From: Kluyvera ascorbata ATCC 33433
GTDB taxonomy: Bacteria; Pseudomonadota; Gammaproteobacteria; Enterobacterales; Enterobacteriaceae
Direction of reading: 5' to 3'
DNA: 64,000 nucleotides
Assembly (NCBI RefSeq): GCF_000735365.1
Contig: NZ_JMPL01000015.1
Location: 1 to 64,000 of the forward strand
Numbering within the stretch: position 1 is the stretch's first letter; each line of letters starts with the position of its first letter. The notes below the pieces were generated by a model that worked only from the letters and a program-made list of their open reading frames with translations, made no database searches and had not been told where the DNA came from. This document shows, in pieces, positions 26,954 to 37,291 of this stretch. The position numbers and the translations under genes are program-made.

Positions 26954-27058
26954 TTATCGGGCGTTAAAGAAGTGAAAATCGAAACTACTGCGATGGGCAA
27001 ACATCATAATATGTGTTGTCCGTCGAATATGAGGCATCAATCGGTTATTGTTTTCCAT
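26954..27058 (-). CDS. speFL: Ornithine-sensing arrest peptide SpeFL
   Basis: 34 codons from the ATG at 27058 (AAGG eight bases upstream) to TAA at 26954. The peptide starts MENNNRLMPHIRRTTHIM and ends FDFHFFNAR, closely matching the E. coli SpeFL C-terminal part that binds ornithine in the ribosome and stalls translation. Controls speF-potE. The distance to speF (366 bp) includes the ERIC repeat. Confidence 0.93.
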   Translation of the reverse strand: MENNNRLMPHIRRTTHIMMFAHRSSFDFHFFNAR

Positions 27059-27335
27059 TTCGTATACCTTCGATGAATATCTTATGGCGAGGTCATTTTA
27101 TCTCTGAATTGGTTCAAAACTGTGAGATTGATCAATATAACAAGATCAATAGTGAAATTATCCATTATTGGTAGTGGTGATGCCAGGATTAAATGCTGTT
27201 TTGTTTAAATATTGTAAATAAACTGTTTAATAATTATTTTAAATAAGGGTAATGACGCCGAGTAAATATTTTCGGCTTGAGGTTAATCTTGCGGTGAAAT
27301 AATAAATAAAGAATAGAGAGGTTATGAATAAATAT

Positions 27336-28013
27336 TCATAACATAAACCGATAACCAATTCCGGTTTCGGTTAATAAATGCTGTGGGCGCGCGGGATCTA
27401 TTTCCAGCTTCTGGCGAAGGTGCCCCATATAAATGCGCAAATAGTGACTATGTTCTACGGCGTTGGGTCCCCAGACCTGGTTAAGCAGTTGGCGCTGGGT
27501 GAGCACTTTTCCCGCGTTGTTGAGCAGCACCGCCAGCAGACGGAATTCAATAGGGGTGAGGTGAATTTCTTCTCCGCCGCGAGTGATACGACGCGCGGCG
27601 AGGTCGACGGTGGTATCTGAAAAGGTCACGATAGGATCATTCGGCTGGCTGCCCGCATGGCGGCGTAGCGCAACGCGCAGACGAGCCTGAAGCTCGCCAA
27701 TACCAAAAGGCTTACTGAGATAGTCATCCGCACCCGCGTCGAGCGCGGCAATTTTATCGCTCTCTTCGCTGCGCGCTGACAGCACGATAATCGGCACCGG
27801 GCTCCACTGGCGAATATCACGGATAAAATCCAACCCGTCGCCATCGGGCAGACCGAGGTCGAGAATGATCAGGTCAGGCTTGCGCGTGGCGGCTTCCAGC
27901 AGGCCTCGCTGTAGCGTGGGGGCGTCAAAAACGCGCAGGTCTTCTGCCTCCAGCGCGGTGCGCAGAAAACGGCGGATGGCTTGTTCATCTTCAACAATTA
28001 AAACGCTGGTCAC
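27336..28013 (-). CDS. kdpE: KdpE response regulator
   Basis: 225 aa OmpR/PhoB-type regulator of kdpFABC. Receiver domain with acidic pocket EDE (8-10), phosphoacceptor D52 in LDLGLPDGDG, and K in SKPFGIGEL; the C-terminal winged helix includes LTPIEFRLLAVLL and HYLRIYMGHLRQKLE. ATG overlaps the kdpD stop by 4 bp. A binding site for this protein is visible upstream of kdpF. Confidence 0.97.
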   Translation of the reverse strand: MTSVLIVEDEQAIRRFLRTALEAEDLRVFDAPTLQRGLLEAATRKPDLIILDLGLPDGDGLDFIRDIRQWSPVPIIVLSARSEESDKIAALDAGADDYLSKPFGIGELQARLRVALRRHAGSQPNDPIVTFSDTTVDLAARRITRGGEEIHLTPIEFRLLAVLLNNAGKVLTQRQLLNQVWGPNAVEHSHYLRIYMGHLRQKLEIDPARPQHLLTETGIGYRFML

Positions 28014-30700
28014 AGGCCGTCGTGTCCCTCATCAAGTTCTGGCGGTTGTTCTAACGCTAGTGTAACACGAAAACAGGCGCCGCCTTCCGGGCGGTTGCTG
28101 GCGGTGAGTGTACCGCCGTGAATATCGACGATCGCCTGGCAGATAGCGAGCCCCAACCCCACGCCGGGGATCGCAGACTCTTTATGCCCACGGGTAAACT
28201 TGGCAAAAAGATGTTCTTCCTGCCCGCCGGGAATGCCGGGGCCGCTGTCCCAGACGTCTAGCAGCAGATGGTCATCTTTGGTGGTGGCAGCGATACCGAT
28301 CTCCGCTTCGCTACCCGCGTATTTCACGGCGTTCTCCAGCAGGTTAATCAGCACGCGCTCGAACAACGGGCCGTCGATATGTACCAGCATCAGCGGGTCG
28401 GGCAGGGAGAGGGCGATATGCCGACCGTTAAGGCTCGGCTCCAGCATACGCAGCGCGCTACCGACCACTTCCTCAAGCGTCAGCCACTCTTTATGCAAAT
28501 TAAAGCCGCCCGACTGTAGTCGCGCCATATCCAGCAAATTGTTCACCAACCGGGTGGTGTTGAGCACGTGCTGGCGAATTTCGTTGGCCTGAGGCGCGTA
28601 CGGCGAGCCGCTGCTGGCAAGGTCGAGCGTCAGGATTTCCGCCTGGCCGAACAGCACGGTCAGCGGTGTGCGCAGATCATGAGAAAGCGCTGCCAGTAGC
28701 GAGTTGCGCAGGCTCTCGCGGGCGCTGATAAGCCGCGACTGCGCTTCGCTTTCGGTTAACGCCAGGCGTTCCAGCGCGCTGGCAACCAGCAAGGTGAAGG
28801 TTTCCAGCAGACGCTGCTGCTCGGGGATCATCAACTGGCGCAGGTTATTGGGTTCGACCACGATAAGTCCGTAGGTTTTATCGGCGCTGCGCAGCGGGAG
28901 GAGCAAGTAGGGCACGCCGGGCAGGGTATCGGTTCCCGCACCGGCCGGTAGCCCTTTATCAAAGCTCCAGTGGGCGATGGCTTCATCCCACGGCGTCATG
29001 CCCTCCTGGTGGGTCAGTGACGTCAACGCGCCGTGTTCATCCGGCATCAGTACCTGGCTACGGGCGTGGAAGGTGGTGCGAATATACTGCTCGCAGGTGT
29101 GGGCGATATCGTGGGCGTTGCGGCCCACGGCAAGCGCTTTGGACATCTCATAAAGATGACGGGTGCGTTGCTCACGATAGCGTGCAACGCGCGCCTGATA
29201 ACGGACGCCCGCGGTAAGATTACCAATAACTAACCCCACGGTGAGCATTACGCCGAAGGTGAGCAGGTACTGCACGTCGGAGACGGCAAGCGTCCCGCGT
29301 GGGGCGATGAAGAAGAGGTCGAAGCTGACCACGTTAATCACCGTGGCGAGCACCGATGGCCAGCGGCCGTAAAATAGCGCGACAATCACCACGCCCAGCA
29401 GATAAAGCATCACCAGGTTGGCGGCCTCAAAGGCCATCAGCCATTGGTTGGCAATCAGCGTAATACCGGCGCACAGCCCCAGCGCCACCAGACAGCCGCG
29501 AATCTGTACCCGCCACTTATCCATAAATGGTCGCTGATCGCGCGATCGCTCCGGCAGGGGAAGCGGCGATTCATCGACGCCGACGACCAGCAGATCCAGC
29601 TCTGGTGCATGGCGGGCGAGCCGCTCACCAAAGCGTTCGCCTCGCCACCAGTGGCGCTTTTTCTGACGGCCAATCACGATTTTGCCAAGATTGTGCTCGC
29701 GCGCGTAGCGGATCACCGCCGCCTCTTCCGACGGCTCAGAAAGCGTAGCCGTTTCGGCACCCAGCTCTTGCGCCAGACGCAGGGCGTTGAGAATAGCCCG
29801 ACGCTGAGGTTCGGGCAGGCGGTGCAGGGTAGGGGTTTCCACATATACGGCATGCCAGACGCTGCCAAGGCGGGCCGCCAGGCGCGCGGCGGAGCGCACC
29901 AGCTTTTCGCTGCCGCTGTGGTGGCCGATACACAGCAAAATGGCATCACGGGTGTGCCAGACTTTTTCTTGCCCTTGACCATCGCGCCAGGCGCGCATTT
30001 GATCGTCCACGCGGTCGGCGGTACGGCGCAGCGCCAGTTCGCGCAGGGCAATCAGATTACCTTTGCGGAAAAAATTCTCGATGGCGCGTTCGGCCTGCCC
30101 GGCAAGATAGACCTTACCTTCGTTCAGGCGCTGACGCAGATCGTCCGGGGGAAGGTCGACCAGCACCACCTCGTCGGCGGCATCAAAGAAGGGATCGGGT
30201 ACCGTTTCGCGTACCTGAATACCGGTGACGCCGCTGACGATATCGTTGAGACTCTCCAGATGCTGAACGTTAACGGTGGTGAAGACATCGATGCCCGCTT
30301 CCAGCAGTTCATCGATATCCTGCCAGCGTTTAGGGTGACGCGAGCCGGGCGCATTGCTGTGTGCCAGCTCGTCCATCAATACCAGCGCCGGACGACGGGC
30401 GAGGGCGGCATCGAGATCAAACTCGTAAACGTAGCGCCCGCGATAGGCGCTGCGCTTTGGTGGCAGGAGGGTGAGGCCGCTGAGCATTGCGGCGGTCTCT
30501 TTACGTCCGTGTGTCTCCACCACGCCCGCCAGAATATCGAGCCCTTGTGCCCGCAGACGCTGCGCCTCGGCCAGCATCGCCCAGGTTTTTCCTACCCCAG
30601 CACAGGCACCGAAGAAAATCTTCAGCTTACCGCGGTGCGCTTCGGCGGTTTGTTCCAGCAGGCGGTCCGGGTTGGGACGCAGCGGCTCGTCGGTCATCAT
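28010..30700 (-). CDS. kdpD: KdpD sensor histidine kinase
   Basis: 896 aa from the first of two tandem ATGs (30700 or 30697); E. coli 894. Domains: N-terminal KdpD domain with Walker A GACAGVGKTW near 30-40, a universal-stress-like domain (about 250-370), four membrane spans (about 400-500), GAF-like region, then histidine kinase with SHDLRTPL (H near 670), and N-box/G-boxes NLLENAVKYAG and GVGLGLAICQAI. Senses low potassium and turgor stress. Start overlaps the kdpC stop. Confidence 0.97.
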   Translation of the reverse strand: MMTDEPLRPNPDRLLEQTAEAHRGKLKIFFGACAGVGKTWAMLAEAQRLRAQGLDILAGVVETHGRKETAAMLSGLTLLPPKRSAYRGRYVYEFDLDAALARRPALVLMDELAHSNAPGSRHPKRWQDIDELLEAGIDVFTTVNVQHLESLNDIVSGVTGIQVRETVPDPFFDAADEVVLVDLPPDDLRQRLNEGKVYLAGQAERAIENFFRKGNLIALRELALRRTADRVDDQMRAWRDGQGQEKVWHTRDAILLCIGHHSGSEKLVRSAARLAARLGSVWHAVYVETPTLHRLPEPQRRAILNALRLAQELGAETATLSEPSEEAAVIRYAREHNLGKIVIGRQKKRHWWRGERFGERLARHAPELDLLVVGVDESPLPLPERSRDQRPFMDKWRVQIRGCLVALGLCAGITLIANQWLMAFEAANLVMLYLLGVVIVALFYGRWPSVLATVINVVSFDLFFIAPRGTLAVSDVQYLLTFGVMLTVGLVIGNLTAGVRYQARVARYREQRTRHLYEMSKALAVGRNAHDIAHTCEQYIRTTFHARSQVLMPDEHGALTSLTHQEGMTPWDEAIAHWSFDKGLPAGAGTDTLPGVPYLLLPLRSADKTYGLIVVEPNNLRQLMIPEQQRLLETFTLLVASALERLALTESEAQSRLISARESLRNSLLAALSHDLRTPLTVLFGQAEILTLDLASSGSPYAPQANEIRQHVLNTTRLVNNLLDMARLQSGGFNLHKEWLTLEEVVGSALRMLEPSLNGRHIALSLPDPLMLVHIDGPLFERVLINLLENAVKYAGSEAEIGIAATTKDDHLLLDVWDSGPGIPGGQEEHLFAKFTRGHKESAIPGVGLGLAICQAIVDIHGGTLTASNRPEGGACFRVTLALEQPPELDEGHDGL

Positions 30701-31275
30701 CAGTTATCCTTGTGGGCATCCAGCGCCATATTCAGCTTAGTAATATTTACCACAGGTTGTCCGAGAAAGCCGAGCAGCGGAGAGTTTGTCGCGGCTTCAA
30801 CTTCTTTACGCAGCCACTCCGCCGGGACGTTACGCGCTTTGGCAATACGCGGTACCTGCCACAGCGCGGCGGCTGGCGTCAGATTCGGGTCCAGGCCGCT
30901 GGCGGAGGCGGTAACCAGCTCAACCGGTACTTCATGGCTGGCATCCGGGTTAGCGGCACGCAGCGCGGCGATACGGTCGGTAAACAGTTTATCCAGCGCC
31001 GGGTTGCTGCCCGCGAGATTACTGCCGCCGGATGCCATCGGGTTATCCGGGGCGTCCGAGGTCGCGGAAGGGCGACCCTGGAAATAGCGGGGATCGGTAA
31101 AGTTCTGCCCGATCAGATACGATCCGCGAATCTCATGGTTTTCGATAATTAATGACCCTCCCGACTGCGCCGGGAAGAACCACTGCCCCAGCGCGGTGGT
31201 CAGCAGAGGGTAGAGCCCCCCGGTGATAAGCGCCAGGAACAGAAAAATCACGATAGCAGGACGTAATGCAGACAT
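30700..31275 (-). CDS. kdpC: KdpC, potassium-ATPase subunit C
   Basis: 191 aa. One N-terminal membrane span ([20 protein letters not shown]) and a periplasmic domain with [21 protein letters not shown]. Stabilises the KdpA-KdpB complex. 10 bp after kdpB; its TGA overlaps the kdpD ATG. Confidence 0.97.
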   Translation of the reverse strand: MSALRPAIVIFLFLALITGGLYPLLTTALGQWFFPAQSGGSLIIENHEIRGSYLIGQNFTDPRYFQGRPSATSDAPDNPMASGGSNLAGSNPALDKLFTDRIAALRAANPDASHEVPVELVTASASGLDPNLTPAAALWQVPRIAKARNVPAEWLRKEVEAATNSPLLGFLGQPVVNITKLNMALDAHKDN

Positions 31276-31285
31276 GGCTATTTCC

Positions 31286-33334
31286 TCAGACCAGACCCAG
31301 CAGGGTCAGCAGTAAATCGATAACTTTAATGCCAATAAACGGCACAACCAGACCACCTGCGCCGTAGATCCACAGGTTACGGCGCAGCATGGCCGAGGCG
31401 GAGAGCGGGCGGTAGCTCACCCCTTTTAGCGCCAGCGGCAGCAGGAAGACGATAATCAGGGCGTTGAAAATCACCGCGCTCAGAATGGCCGAGTCAGGCG
31501 AGTGCAGGTGCATGATGTTGAGCACGCCCAGCTGCGGCCAGCTTGCCGCGAACGCCGCTGGAATGATGGCGAAGTATTTGGCGACGTCGTTGGCGATACT
31601 GAAGGTGGTCAGGGAACCACGAGTCATCAGCATCTGTTTACCGATATGCACGACTTCAATCAGTTTGGTGGGGTTTGAGTCCAGATCCACCATGTTGCCA
31701 GCTTCTTTCGCCGCCTGGGTCCCGGAGTTCATCGCCACCGCTACGTCGGCCTGCGCCAGCGCCGGAGCATCGTTAGTGCCGTCGCCGGTCATCGCCACCA
31801 TGCGACCTTCAGACTGATACTGACGAATCAGCGCCAGTTTGGCCTCCGGCGTGGCTTCGGCCAGGAAATCATCCACGCCCGCTTCGGCGGCTATCGCGGC
31901 CGCGGTGAGGCGGTTGTCACCGGTGATCATCACCGTTTTGATACCCATTTTGCGCAGCTGAGCGAAGCGCTCTTTAATGCCGCCTTTGACGATATCTTTC
32001 AGCGAGATAACGCCGAGCACGCGAGCCCCTTCGGCTACCACCAGTGGCGTGGCACCAAGGCGGGCAACGCTCTCGACTTTTTGCTCCACGTCCTGCGGGA
32101 AGCTGCCGCCGTTGCTCTCAATATGGCGGCGAATGGCATCGACGGAGCCTTTACGGATCATGCGGTTGTCGATGTTGATCCCGCTCATGCGGCTTTGGGC
32201 GGTAAACGGCACAAAGGTGGCATGCAGCGTTTGCAGATCCCGCTCGCGTAGATTAAAGCGCTGTTTTGCCAGCACCACGATGCTGCGGCCTTCCGGCGTT
32301 TCGTCCGCCAGCGATGAGAGCTGTGCGGCATCGGCCAGCGTTTTCTCGTCCACGCCATCGGCTGGCAGGAACTGGGAAGCCTGACGGTTGCCGAGGGTGA
32401 TGGTGCCGGTTTTATCCAGCAGTAGCACGTCCACGTCGCCCGCCGCTTCTACTGCGCGACCGCTGGTGGCAATCACGTTAGCGCCGAGCATACGGCTCAT
32501 CCCGGCCACGCCGATGGCGGAGAGCAGGCCACCGATGGTGGTAGGAATCAAACACACCAGCAGCGCAACCAGCACGGTGACGCTAATCGGCGTGCCGCTC
32601 CAGGCGGAGAACGGCCAGATGGTGGCCGTCGCCAGCAGGAATACGATAGTCAGCGCGACTAACAGAATAGTCAGGGCAATTTCGTTAGGCGTTTTACGAC
32701 GCTGCGCGCCTTCAACCATGGCGATCATCCGGTCAAGGAAGGTTTCGCCTGGGTTGACGCTACAGCGCACGACCAGCCAGTCGGAGAGAATGCGCGTCCC
32801 ACCGGTGACGGAGGCAAAGTCACCGCCGGACTCGCGGATTACCGGTGCAGATTCCCCAGTAATGGCGCTTTCATCCACCGACGCACCGCCCTCAATAACT
32901 TCGCCGTCGCAGGGAATGATATCTCCGGCTTCCACCAGCACCACATCGCCTTTACGCAGTTCGTCTGCCGGGACGTGATCCATTGCGGCACCGTAGCGGG
33001 CCTCGCGCAGTTTGCGGGCAAACGCCGTTTTCTTGACCCCTTTCAGGCTGTTGGCCTGCGCCTTGCTGCGGCCTTCCGCCATCGCTTCAGCAAAGTTAGC
33101 GAACAGTACGGTAAACCACAGCCACAGCGCGATAGCACCGCTGAACCAGGCATTACCCGGCAGGGTTCCCAGCGCCATGGCGACGGCCAACCCGCTGGTG
33201 AGTACGCTGCCTATCCAGACGATAAACATCACCGGGTTACGCCACTGAATGGTAGGGCTCAGTTTCTTCACGGCATCGATCAACGCCTGGCGAACCAGAG
33301 AGGGTTCGAACAGGGCCAGTTGTTTGCGACTCAT
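31286..33334 (-). CDS. kdpB: KdpB, catalytic P-type ATPase subunit
   Basis: 682 aa from [11 protein letters not shown] at 33334 (GGAG upstream), the E. coli length; the frame extends eight residues further upstream without homology. Energises KdpA. Phosphorylated D307 in [14 protein letters not shown] near 160, hinge [10 protein letters not shown] near 518. About seven membrane spans. Not related in detail to the P1B-6 ATPase at the left end: it has no HMA domain and no SCA motif. Confidence 0.98.
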   Translation of the reverse strand: MSRKQLALFEPSLVRQALIDAVKKLSPTIQWRNPVMFIVWIGSVLTSGLAVAMALGTLPGNAWFSGAIALWLWFTVLFANFAEAMAEGRSKAQANSLKGVKKTAFARKLREARYGAAMDHVPADELRKGDVVLVEAGDIIPCDGEVIEGGASVDESAITGESAPVIRESGGDFASVTGGTRILSDWLVVRCSVNPGETFLDRMIAMVEGAQRRKTPNEIALTILLVALTIVFLLATATIWPFSAWSGTPISVTVLVALLVCLIPTTIGGLLSAIGVAGMSRMLGANVIATSGRAVEAAGDVDVLLLDKTGTITLGNRQASQFLPADGVDEKTLADAAQLSSLADETPEGRSIVVLAKQRFNLRERDLQTLHATFVPFTAQSRMSGINIDNRMIRKGSVDAIRRHIESNGGSFPQDVEQKVESVARLGATPLVVAEGARVLGVISLKDIVKGGIKERFAQLRKMGIKTVMITGDNRLTAAAIAAEAGVDDFLAEATPEAKLALIRQYQSEGRMVAMTGDGTNDAPALAQADVAVAMNSGTQAAKEAGNMVDLDSNPTKLIEVVHIGKQMLMTRGSLTTFSIANDVAKYFAIIPAAFAASWPQLGVLNIMHLHSPDSAILSAVIFNALIIVFLLPLALKGVSYRPLSASAMLRRNLWIYGAGGLVVPFIGIKVIDLLLTLLGLV

Positions 33335-33354
33335 AACCAATAGCTCCGCATCAC

Positions 33355-35034
33355 TCAAAACAGGGAAAGATGTTCCGCAACAGGGCCAATCGCCAGGGCG
33401 GGAATAAAGGTCAGGGCACCGACCAGCAGTACGGTCCCCATCAGCAGGCCGATAAACAGCGCGTCATGGGTGGCAAGCGTACCAGGGGTAGCAGGCTGGA
33501 TTTTTTTGCTGACCAGCGAACCGGCAATTGCCATCACCGGTACGATGACGCCGAAGCGACCGACGAACATGCAGAACGCCAGCAGGCAGTTCCAGAACGG
33601 TGAGTTGGCGCTAAGACCGGCAAAGGCGCTACCGTTGTTGTTGGCGGCTGACGATACGGCGTACAGCACTTCGCTAAAGCCGTGTGAACCGGGGTTAGCC
33701 ATCGCGCTGCGGCCCGCGTCTGTCATCATCGCGAGCGCAGTGCCAAGCAGTACCAGCGTCGGGGTGACCAGAATCGCCAGCGCGGTCATCTTCATCTCCG
33801 GCACGTCGATTTTTTTACCGAGATATTCCGGAGTGCGGCCAATCATCAGACCGGCAATAAACACTGCCAGCATCACGAACAGCAGCATGCCGTAGAGACC
33901 AGAACCGACGCCGCCGAATACCACTTCACCAATCTGCATCAGCCACAGCGGGATCATGCCGCCGAGTGCGGTAAAGGAGTCGTGCATGGCGTTGACCGCA
34001 CCGCAGGAGGCGGCGGTAGTCACCACGGCGTACAGGCTGCTGGCAAGAATGCCAAATCGGCTCTCTTTACCTTCCATATTGATGCTGCTGTCGGCACCGA
34101 AGGCCAACAGGTGCGGGTTACCGCGGGTTTCAGCCCACATCACCACTGCCACGCAGATGATAAAGATAAGCGTCATAGCCCAGAGAATGGCGCGGCCCTG
34201 GCGGTTATCGCCCACCGCTTCGCCAAAGGCAAAGCACAGCGCGGCAGGAATCAGGAAAATAGCCAGCATCTGCACAAAGTTGGTGAGTGCCGTTGGGTTT
34301 TCAAACGGATGCGAAGAGTTGGCGTTAAAGAAGCCGCCGCCGTTGGTACCAAGCATCTTAATGGCTTCCTGAGAGGCGACCGGCCCCATTGGCAGCAACT
34401 GATGCGCGCCCTCAATGCTGGTAAACGGCTGGTAGGGCAGGAAGTTCTGCAATGCCCCTTGCTGGATGAAGAACAGCGCCAGCAGCAGGGAAATCGGCAG
34501 CAGCAGCCACAGCGTGATGCGGGTGATATCGACCCACGCGTTACCCAGCGTGTTCACGCTGTGGCGGGCAAATGCACGCACCAGCGCAAACAGCACGGCG
34601 ATCCCGGTGGCGGCAGAGAGGAAGTTCTCTACCGTCAAACCCGCCATCTGGCTGAAATAGCTCAGGGTGGTTTCACCGCTATAGGACTGCCAGTTGGTGT
34701 TGCTGACAAAGCTAACGGCGGTATTAAGCGCCAGATGCCATGACAGCCCCGGAAGGTTTTGCGGGTTCAGTGGCAGCACGCCCTGCAGCATCAGCATGGC
34801 GAACAGCACCAGCAGCCCGACCAGATTCAGCAGCAGAATGGCAATGGTATAACGCCCCCAGCTCATCTCCTGGCCGGAAATGCCCATGACGCGCCAGAGC
34901 CCGCTTTCACAGCGGGCAAGCCCCGGCAGCGGCGTGTTGTTGATCATCCCTGCCAGCACTTTGCCCAGCGGACGGGCGAGCACAAACAGCACCAGCAGGA
35001 AGCTGGCAACGAGTAAAAATCCTTGAGCAGCCAT
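33355..35034 (-). CDS. kdpA: KdpA, potassium-translocating subunit
   Basis: 559 aa with about ten membrane spans; superfamily-of-K+-transporters fold with four P-loops, seen as [42 protein letters not shown] and [13 protein letters not shown]. High-affinity K+ entry path of KdpFABC. Start directly follows the kdpF stop; 20 bp before the kdpB start. Confidence 0.98.
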   Translation of the reverse strand: MAAQGFLLVASFLLVLFVLARPLGKVLAGMINNTPLPGLARCESGLWRVMGISGQEMSWGRYTIAILLLNLVGLLVLFAMLMLQGVLPLNPQNLPGLSWHLALNTAVSFVSNTNWQSYSGETTLSYFSQMAGLTVENFLSAATGIAVLFALVRAFARHSVNTLGNAWVDITRITLWLLLPISLLLALFFIQQGALQNFLPYQPFTSIEGAHQLLPMGPVASQEAIKMLGTNGGGFFNANSSHPFENPTALTNFVQMLAIFLIPAALCFAFGEAVGDNRQGRAILWAMTLIFIICVAVVMWAETRGNPHLLAFGADSSINMEGKESRFGILASSLYAVVTTAASCGAVNAMHDSFTALGGMIPLWLMQIGEVVFGGVGSGLYGMLLFVMLAVFIAGLMIGRTPEYLGKKIDVPEMKMTALAILVTPTLVLLGTALAMMTDAGRSAMANPGSHGFSEVLYAVSSAANNNGSAFAGLSANSPFWNCLLAFCMFVGRFGVIVPVMAIAGSLVSKKIQPATPGTLATHDALFIGLLMGTVLLVGALTFIPALAIGPVAEHLSLF

Positions 35035-35124
35035 TTACAGCGCCTCCGCCTTGAAAAGGGCATAAACCAGATACGCCAGTAACAGGAACACCAGCACCGT
35101 GCCGGCTATTACGCCTGTAGTCAC
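35035..35124 (-). CDS. kdpF: KdpF small membrane subunit
   Basis: 29 aa, GTG start with GGAGG at ideal spacing. One hydrophobic helix (VIAGTVLVFLLLAYLVYALF) and the tail KAEAL. Matches E. coli KdpF, which stabilises KdpABC like a lipid. Stop abuts the kdpA start. Too short to be found by length-based gene calling. Confidence 0.93.
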   Translation of the reverse strand: MTTGVIAGTVLVFLLLAYLVYALFKAEAL

Positions 35125-35204
35125 AATCCACCTCCGGTTGGTTGAGTTATTGCGCTAAGCGTAGGTTTTTGGGTGCAAAAATTTCGCAAAAATAGAATGG
35201 CGGG

Positions 35205-35223
35205 GTGTAAAAAAAGTATAAAA
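35205..35223 (-). promoter_or_regulatory. KdpE-binding site upstream of kdpFABC
   Basis: Reading leftward: TTTATACTTTTTTTACAC, the known KdpE recognition pattern, about 80 bp upstream of the kdpF start. The rest of the 305-bp gap to ybfA is AT-rich and shows no other gene. Confidence 0.75.
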
Positions 35224-35429
35224 ATGGCGTAATCCACAATTTAACTAATGATTAGTATTAATTTAACAATCATGTAACTCAATTACGGCATGAATGTAAA
35301 TAAACACTAAATGCACAAAAATTAGTGGTCGGATGAGTAGTAAAATTACACAAATAACGGTACTCTTTTAGTCAGATTACTGAGCTTCATTTTCCGGCGT
35401 GCGTTGCCGGCCAACTTAGGGGAGAGAAT

Positions 35430-35636
35430 ATGGACCTGTATAGAAAATATCCTGCACACATTGTGTTGTTGCGTCGTACTTTCGCCGTGGTGGCGGGGAT
35501 TGTCGCATTACCGGTGATGCTGTTCTGGAAAGATCGCGCCCGCTTCTACAGCTATCTGCACCGCGTCTGGTCGAAAACCAGCGATAAGCCGGTCTGGATG
35601 GCGCAGGCTGAAGAGGCCGCCTGCGACTTCTATTGA
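35430..35636 (+). CDS. ybfA: YbfA, small conserved membrane protein
   Basis: 68 aa, same length as E. coli YbfA. One hydrophobic segment ([16 protein letters not shown]) followed by the strongly conserved [21 protein letters not shown]. Start preceded by AGGGGAGAG. Divergent from kdpFABC. Function unknown. Confidence 0.92.
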   Translation: MDLYRKYPAHIVLLRRTFAVVAGIVALPVMLFWKDRARFYSYLHRVWSKTSDKPVWMAQAEEAACDFY

Positions 35637-35651
35637 TAGTGTCGTGCTATT

Positions 35652-35680
35652 CCCGGCGACGCTTCGCTTGGCCGGGCTAC
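35652..35680. repeat. REP-type palindromic element
   Basis: CCCGGC...GCCGGGCTAC arms around GACGCTTCGCTTG, typical of REP/BIME units; lies just after ybfA. Confidence 0.75.
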
Positions 35681-35709
35681 AAAGCCGTCCTTACCAGGGC
35701 GGCTTTTTT
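35681..35709 (+). terminator. Intrinsic terminator after ybfA
   Basis: AAAGCCGTCC-TTACC-AGGGCGGCTTTTTT hairpin with T-run, between two REP units. Confidence 0.8.
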
Positions 35710-35715
35710 GTTTTT

Positions 35716-35745
35716 GTAGGCCTGATAAGCGCAGCGCCATCAGGC
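35716..35745. repeat. REP element (PU type)
   Basis: GTAGGCCTGATAAGCG followed by CAGCGCCATCAGGC, the standard enterobacterial REP palindrome. An almost identical unit occurs at 48787-48816. Confidence 0.88.
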
Positions 35746-35813
35746 TGTCGAGCCGCACGTTATTGAATAATTGTGTAATATGAATGTATTAGATAAATAC
35801 ATTCAGGATATTT

Positions 35814-37234
35814 ATGTCTACCCATTTGGTCTGGTTTCGCGCCGATCTCCGACTGCACGACAATTTTGCCCTTGCTGCCGCCTGCCGCGATCCCGATGCG
35901 CAGGTGCTGGCGCTGTTTATTGCGACTCCTGAACAGTGGAAAGCGCACCATATGGCTCCGCGCCAGGCGGCCTATATCGCCGCGCAGGTGAATGCGCTGC
36001 GTCAGGCGCTGGCAGAGAAAAATATCCCGCTAATTTTTCATGAGGTGGCCGACTTTGCCGCCAGCGTCGAAATCGTAAAAACGGTTTGTCAGCAGCACGA
36101 GGTGACGCAGCTTTTTTATAACTACCAGTATGAATTCAACGAGCGCCAGCGTGACGCCGCCGTAGAGCGGGTGCTGACGGACACGGTTTGTCAGGGCTTT
36201 GATGACAGCGTGATCCTACCTCCCGGCGCGGTGATGACCGGCAATCACGAAATGTATAAAGTTTTTACGCCGTATAAAAATGCCTGGCTGCGGCGCTTAA
36301 AAGAGCACATGCCGGAATGCGTGCGTGCTCCTGGGTCACGGAATACTTCGGCGGTAACCGACGCGGCAACCATTCATTTTCAGTATCCCCAGCAGCCCTT
36401 TGACCCGGCGCTTTCCCTGCGGATGAAAAGGCAGCTATCGGCCAGCTTCGCCGTTTTTGTCAGGACGGCGCGGGTGAATACGAGGCTCAGCGCGATTTCC
36501 CGTCGATTGAAGGCACCAGCCGCCTGTCGGCCTGCCTCGCGGTTGGCGTGCTTTCACCTCGCCAGTGCCTGTACCGTCTGCTGGCGGAACAACCCGAAGC
36601 GCTGAACGGCGGCGCGGGTAGCGTCTGGCTGAACGAACTTATCTGGCGCGAGTTTTACCGCCATCTGATGACCTACTTTCCTCGACTTTGCAAACATCGC
36701 CCGTTTATCGACTGGACCGATCGCGTGCGCTGGCAAGAACCGTCAGAAGCACTTATCGCCTGGCAGGAAGGGCGTACCGGTTACCCGATTGTGGATGCGG
36801 CGATGCGACAGCTTAATGCAACCGGCTGGATGCATAATCGGTTGCGGATGATTGTTGCCAGCTTCCTGGTCAAAGATTTGCTGATCGACTGGCGACAGGG
36901 CGAGCAGTATTTTATGTCACAGCTGGTGGACGGCTGCCTGGCGGCTAACAACGGCGGCTGGCAGTGGGCGGCCTCGACGGGAACGGATGCAGCGCCTTAT
37001 TTTCGAATTTTCAATCCCACCACTCAGGGGGAGCGTTTTGATAAAAGCGGCGCATTTATTCGTCAGTGGCTACCGGAATTAGCCGAGGTTCCGGAGAAGG
37101 CGATTCACCAGCCGTGGGTGTGGGCGGAAAAGCAGAAGGTTGAGATTAACTATCCGCGACCCATTGTCGATCACGCTGAGGCGAGGGTAGCAACGCTTGC
37201 TGCTTACGAAGCGGCAAAAAAACACGGGATGTGA
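35814..37234 (+). pseudogene. phrB: Deoxyribodipyrimidine photolyase, frameshifted
   Basis: Frame 1 (35814 to about 36412) gives the N-terminal antenna domain MSTHLVWFRADLRLHDNFAL up to QPFDPAL. The homologous continuation (FPADEKAAIGQLRRFCQDG... to the end AAYEAAKKHGM) is read in another frame and includes the FAD-binding WLNELIWREFYRHL, NNGGWQWAASTGTDAAPYFRIF and GYPIVDAAMRQL. One missing T in the CTTTCCC run at 36411-36417 restores the whole protein (about 473 aa). So it is a recent single-base deletion or a sequencing error. Upstream ybgA of E. coli is absent. Confidence 0.85.
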
Positions 37235-37244
37235 TACTGGAGAA

Positions 37245-37281
37245 TTCCCGGAGTCGGCGCTAGCGCGCCTCTTCCGGGATA
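37245..37281. repeat. REP-like hairpin between phrB and dtpD
   Basis: Arms CCCGGAGTCGGCGC and GCGCGCCTCTTCCGGG around TA. No T-run, so more like a REP/BIME unit than an intrinsic terminator; it lies between convergent genes. Confidence 0.5.
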
Positions 37282-37291
37282 CAGGTTGTGG

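Noticed and set aside
29444-31087. 547-aa open frame antisense to kdpD/kdpC
   Set aside because: Covers two real genes on the other strand; composition is antisense-like and no domain is visible.
31286-33334. KdpB as a second heavy-metal ATPase
   Set aside because: It has the motifs of a K+ ATPase and lies in a complete kdpFABC operon; no HMA domain or P1B signature.
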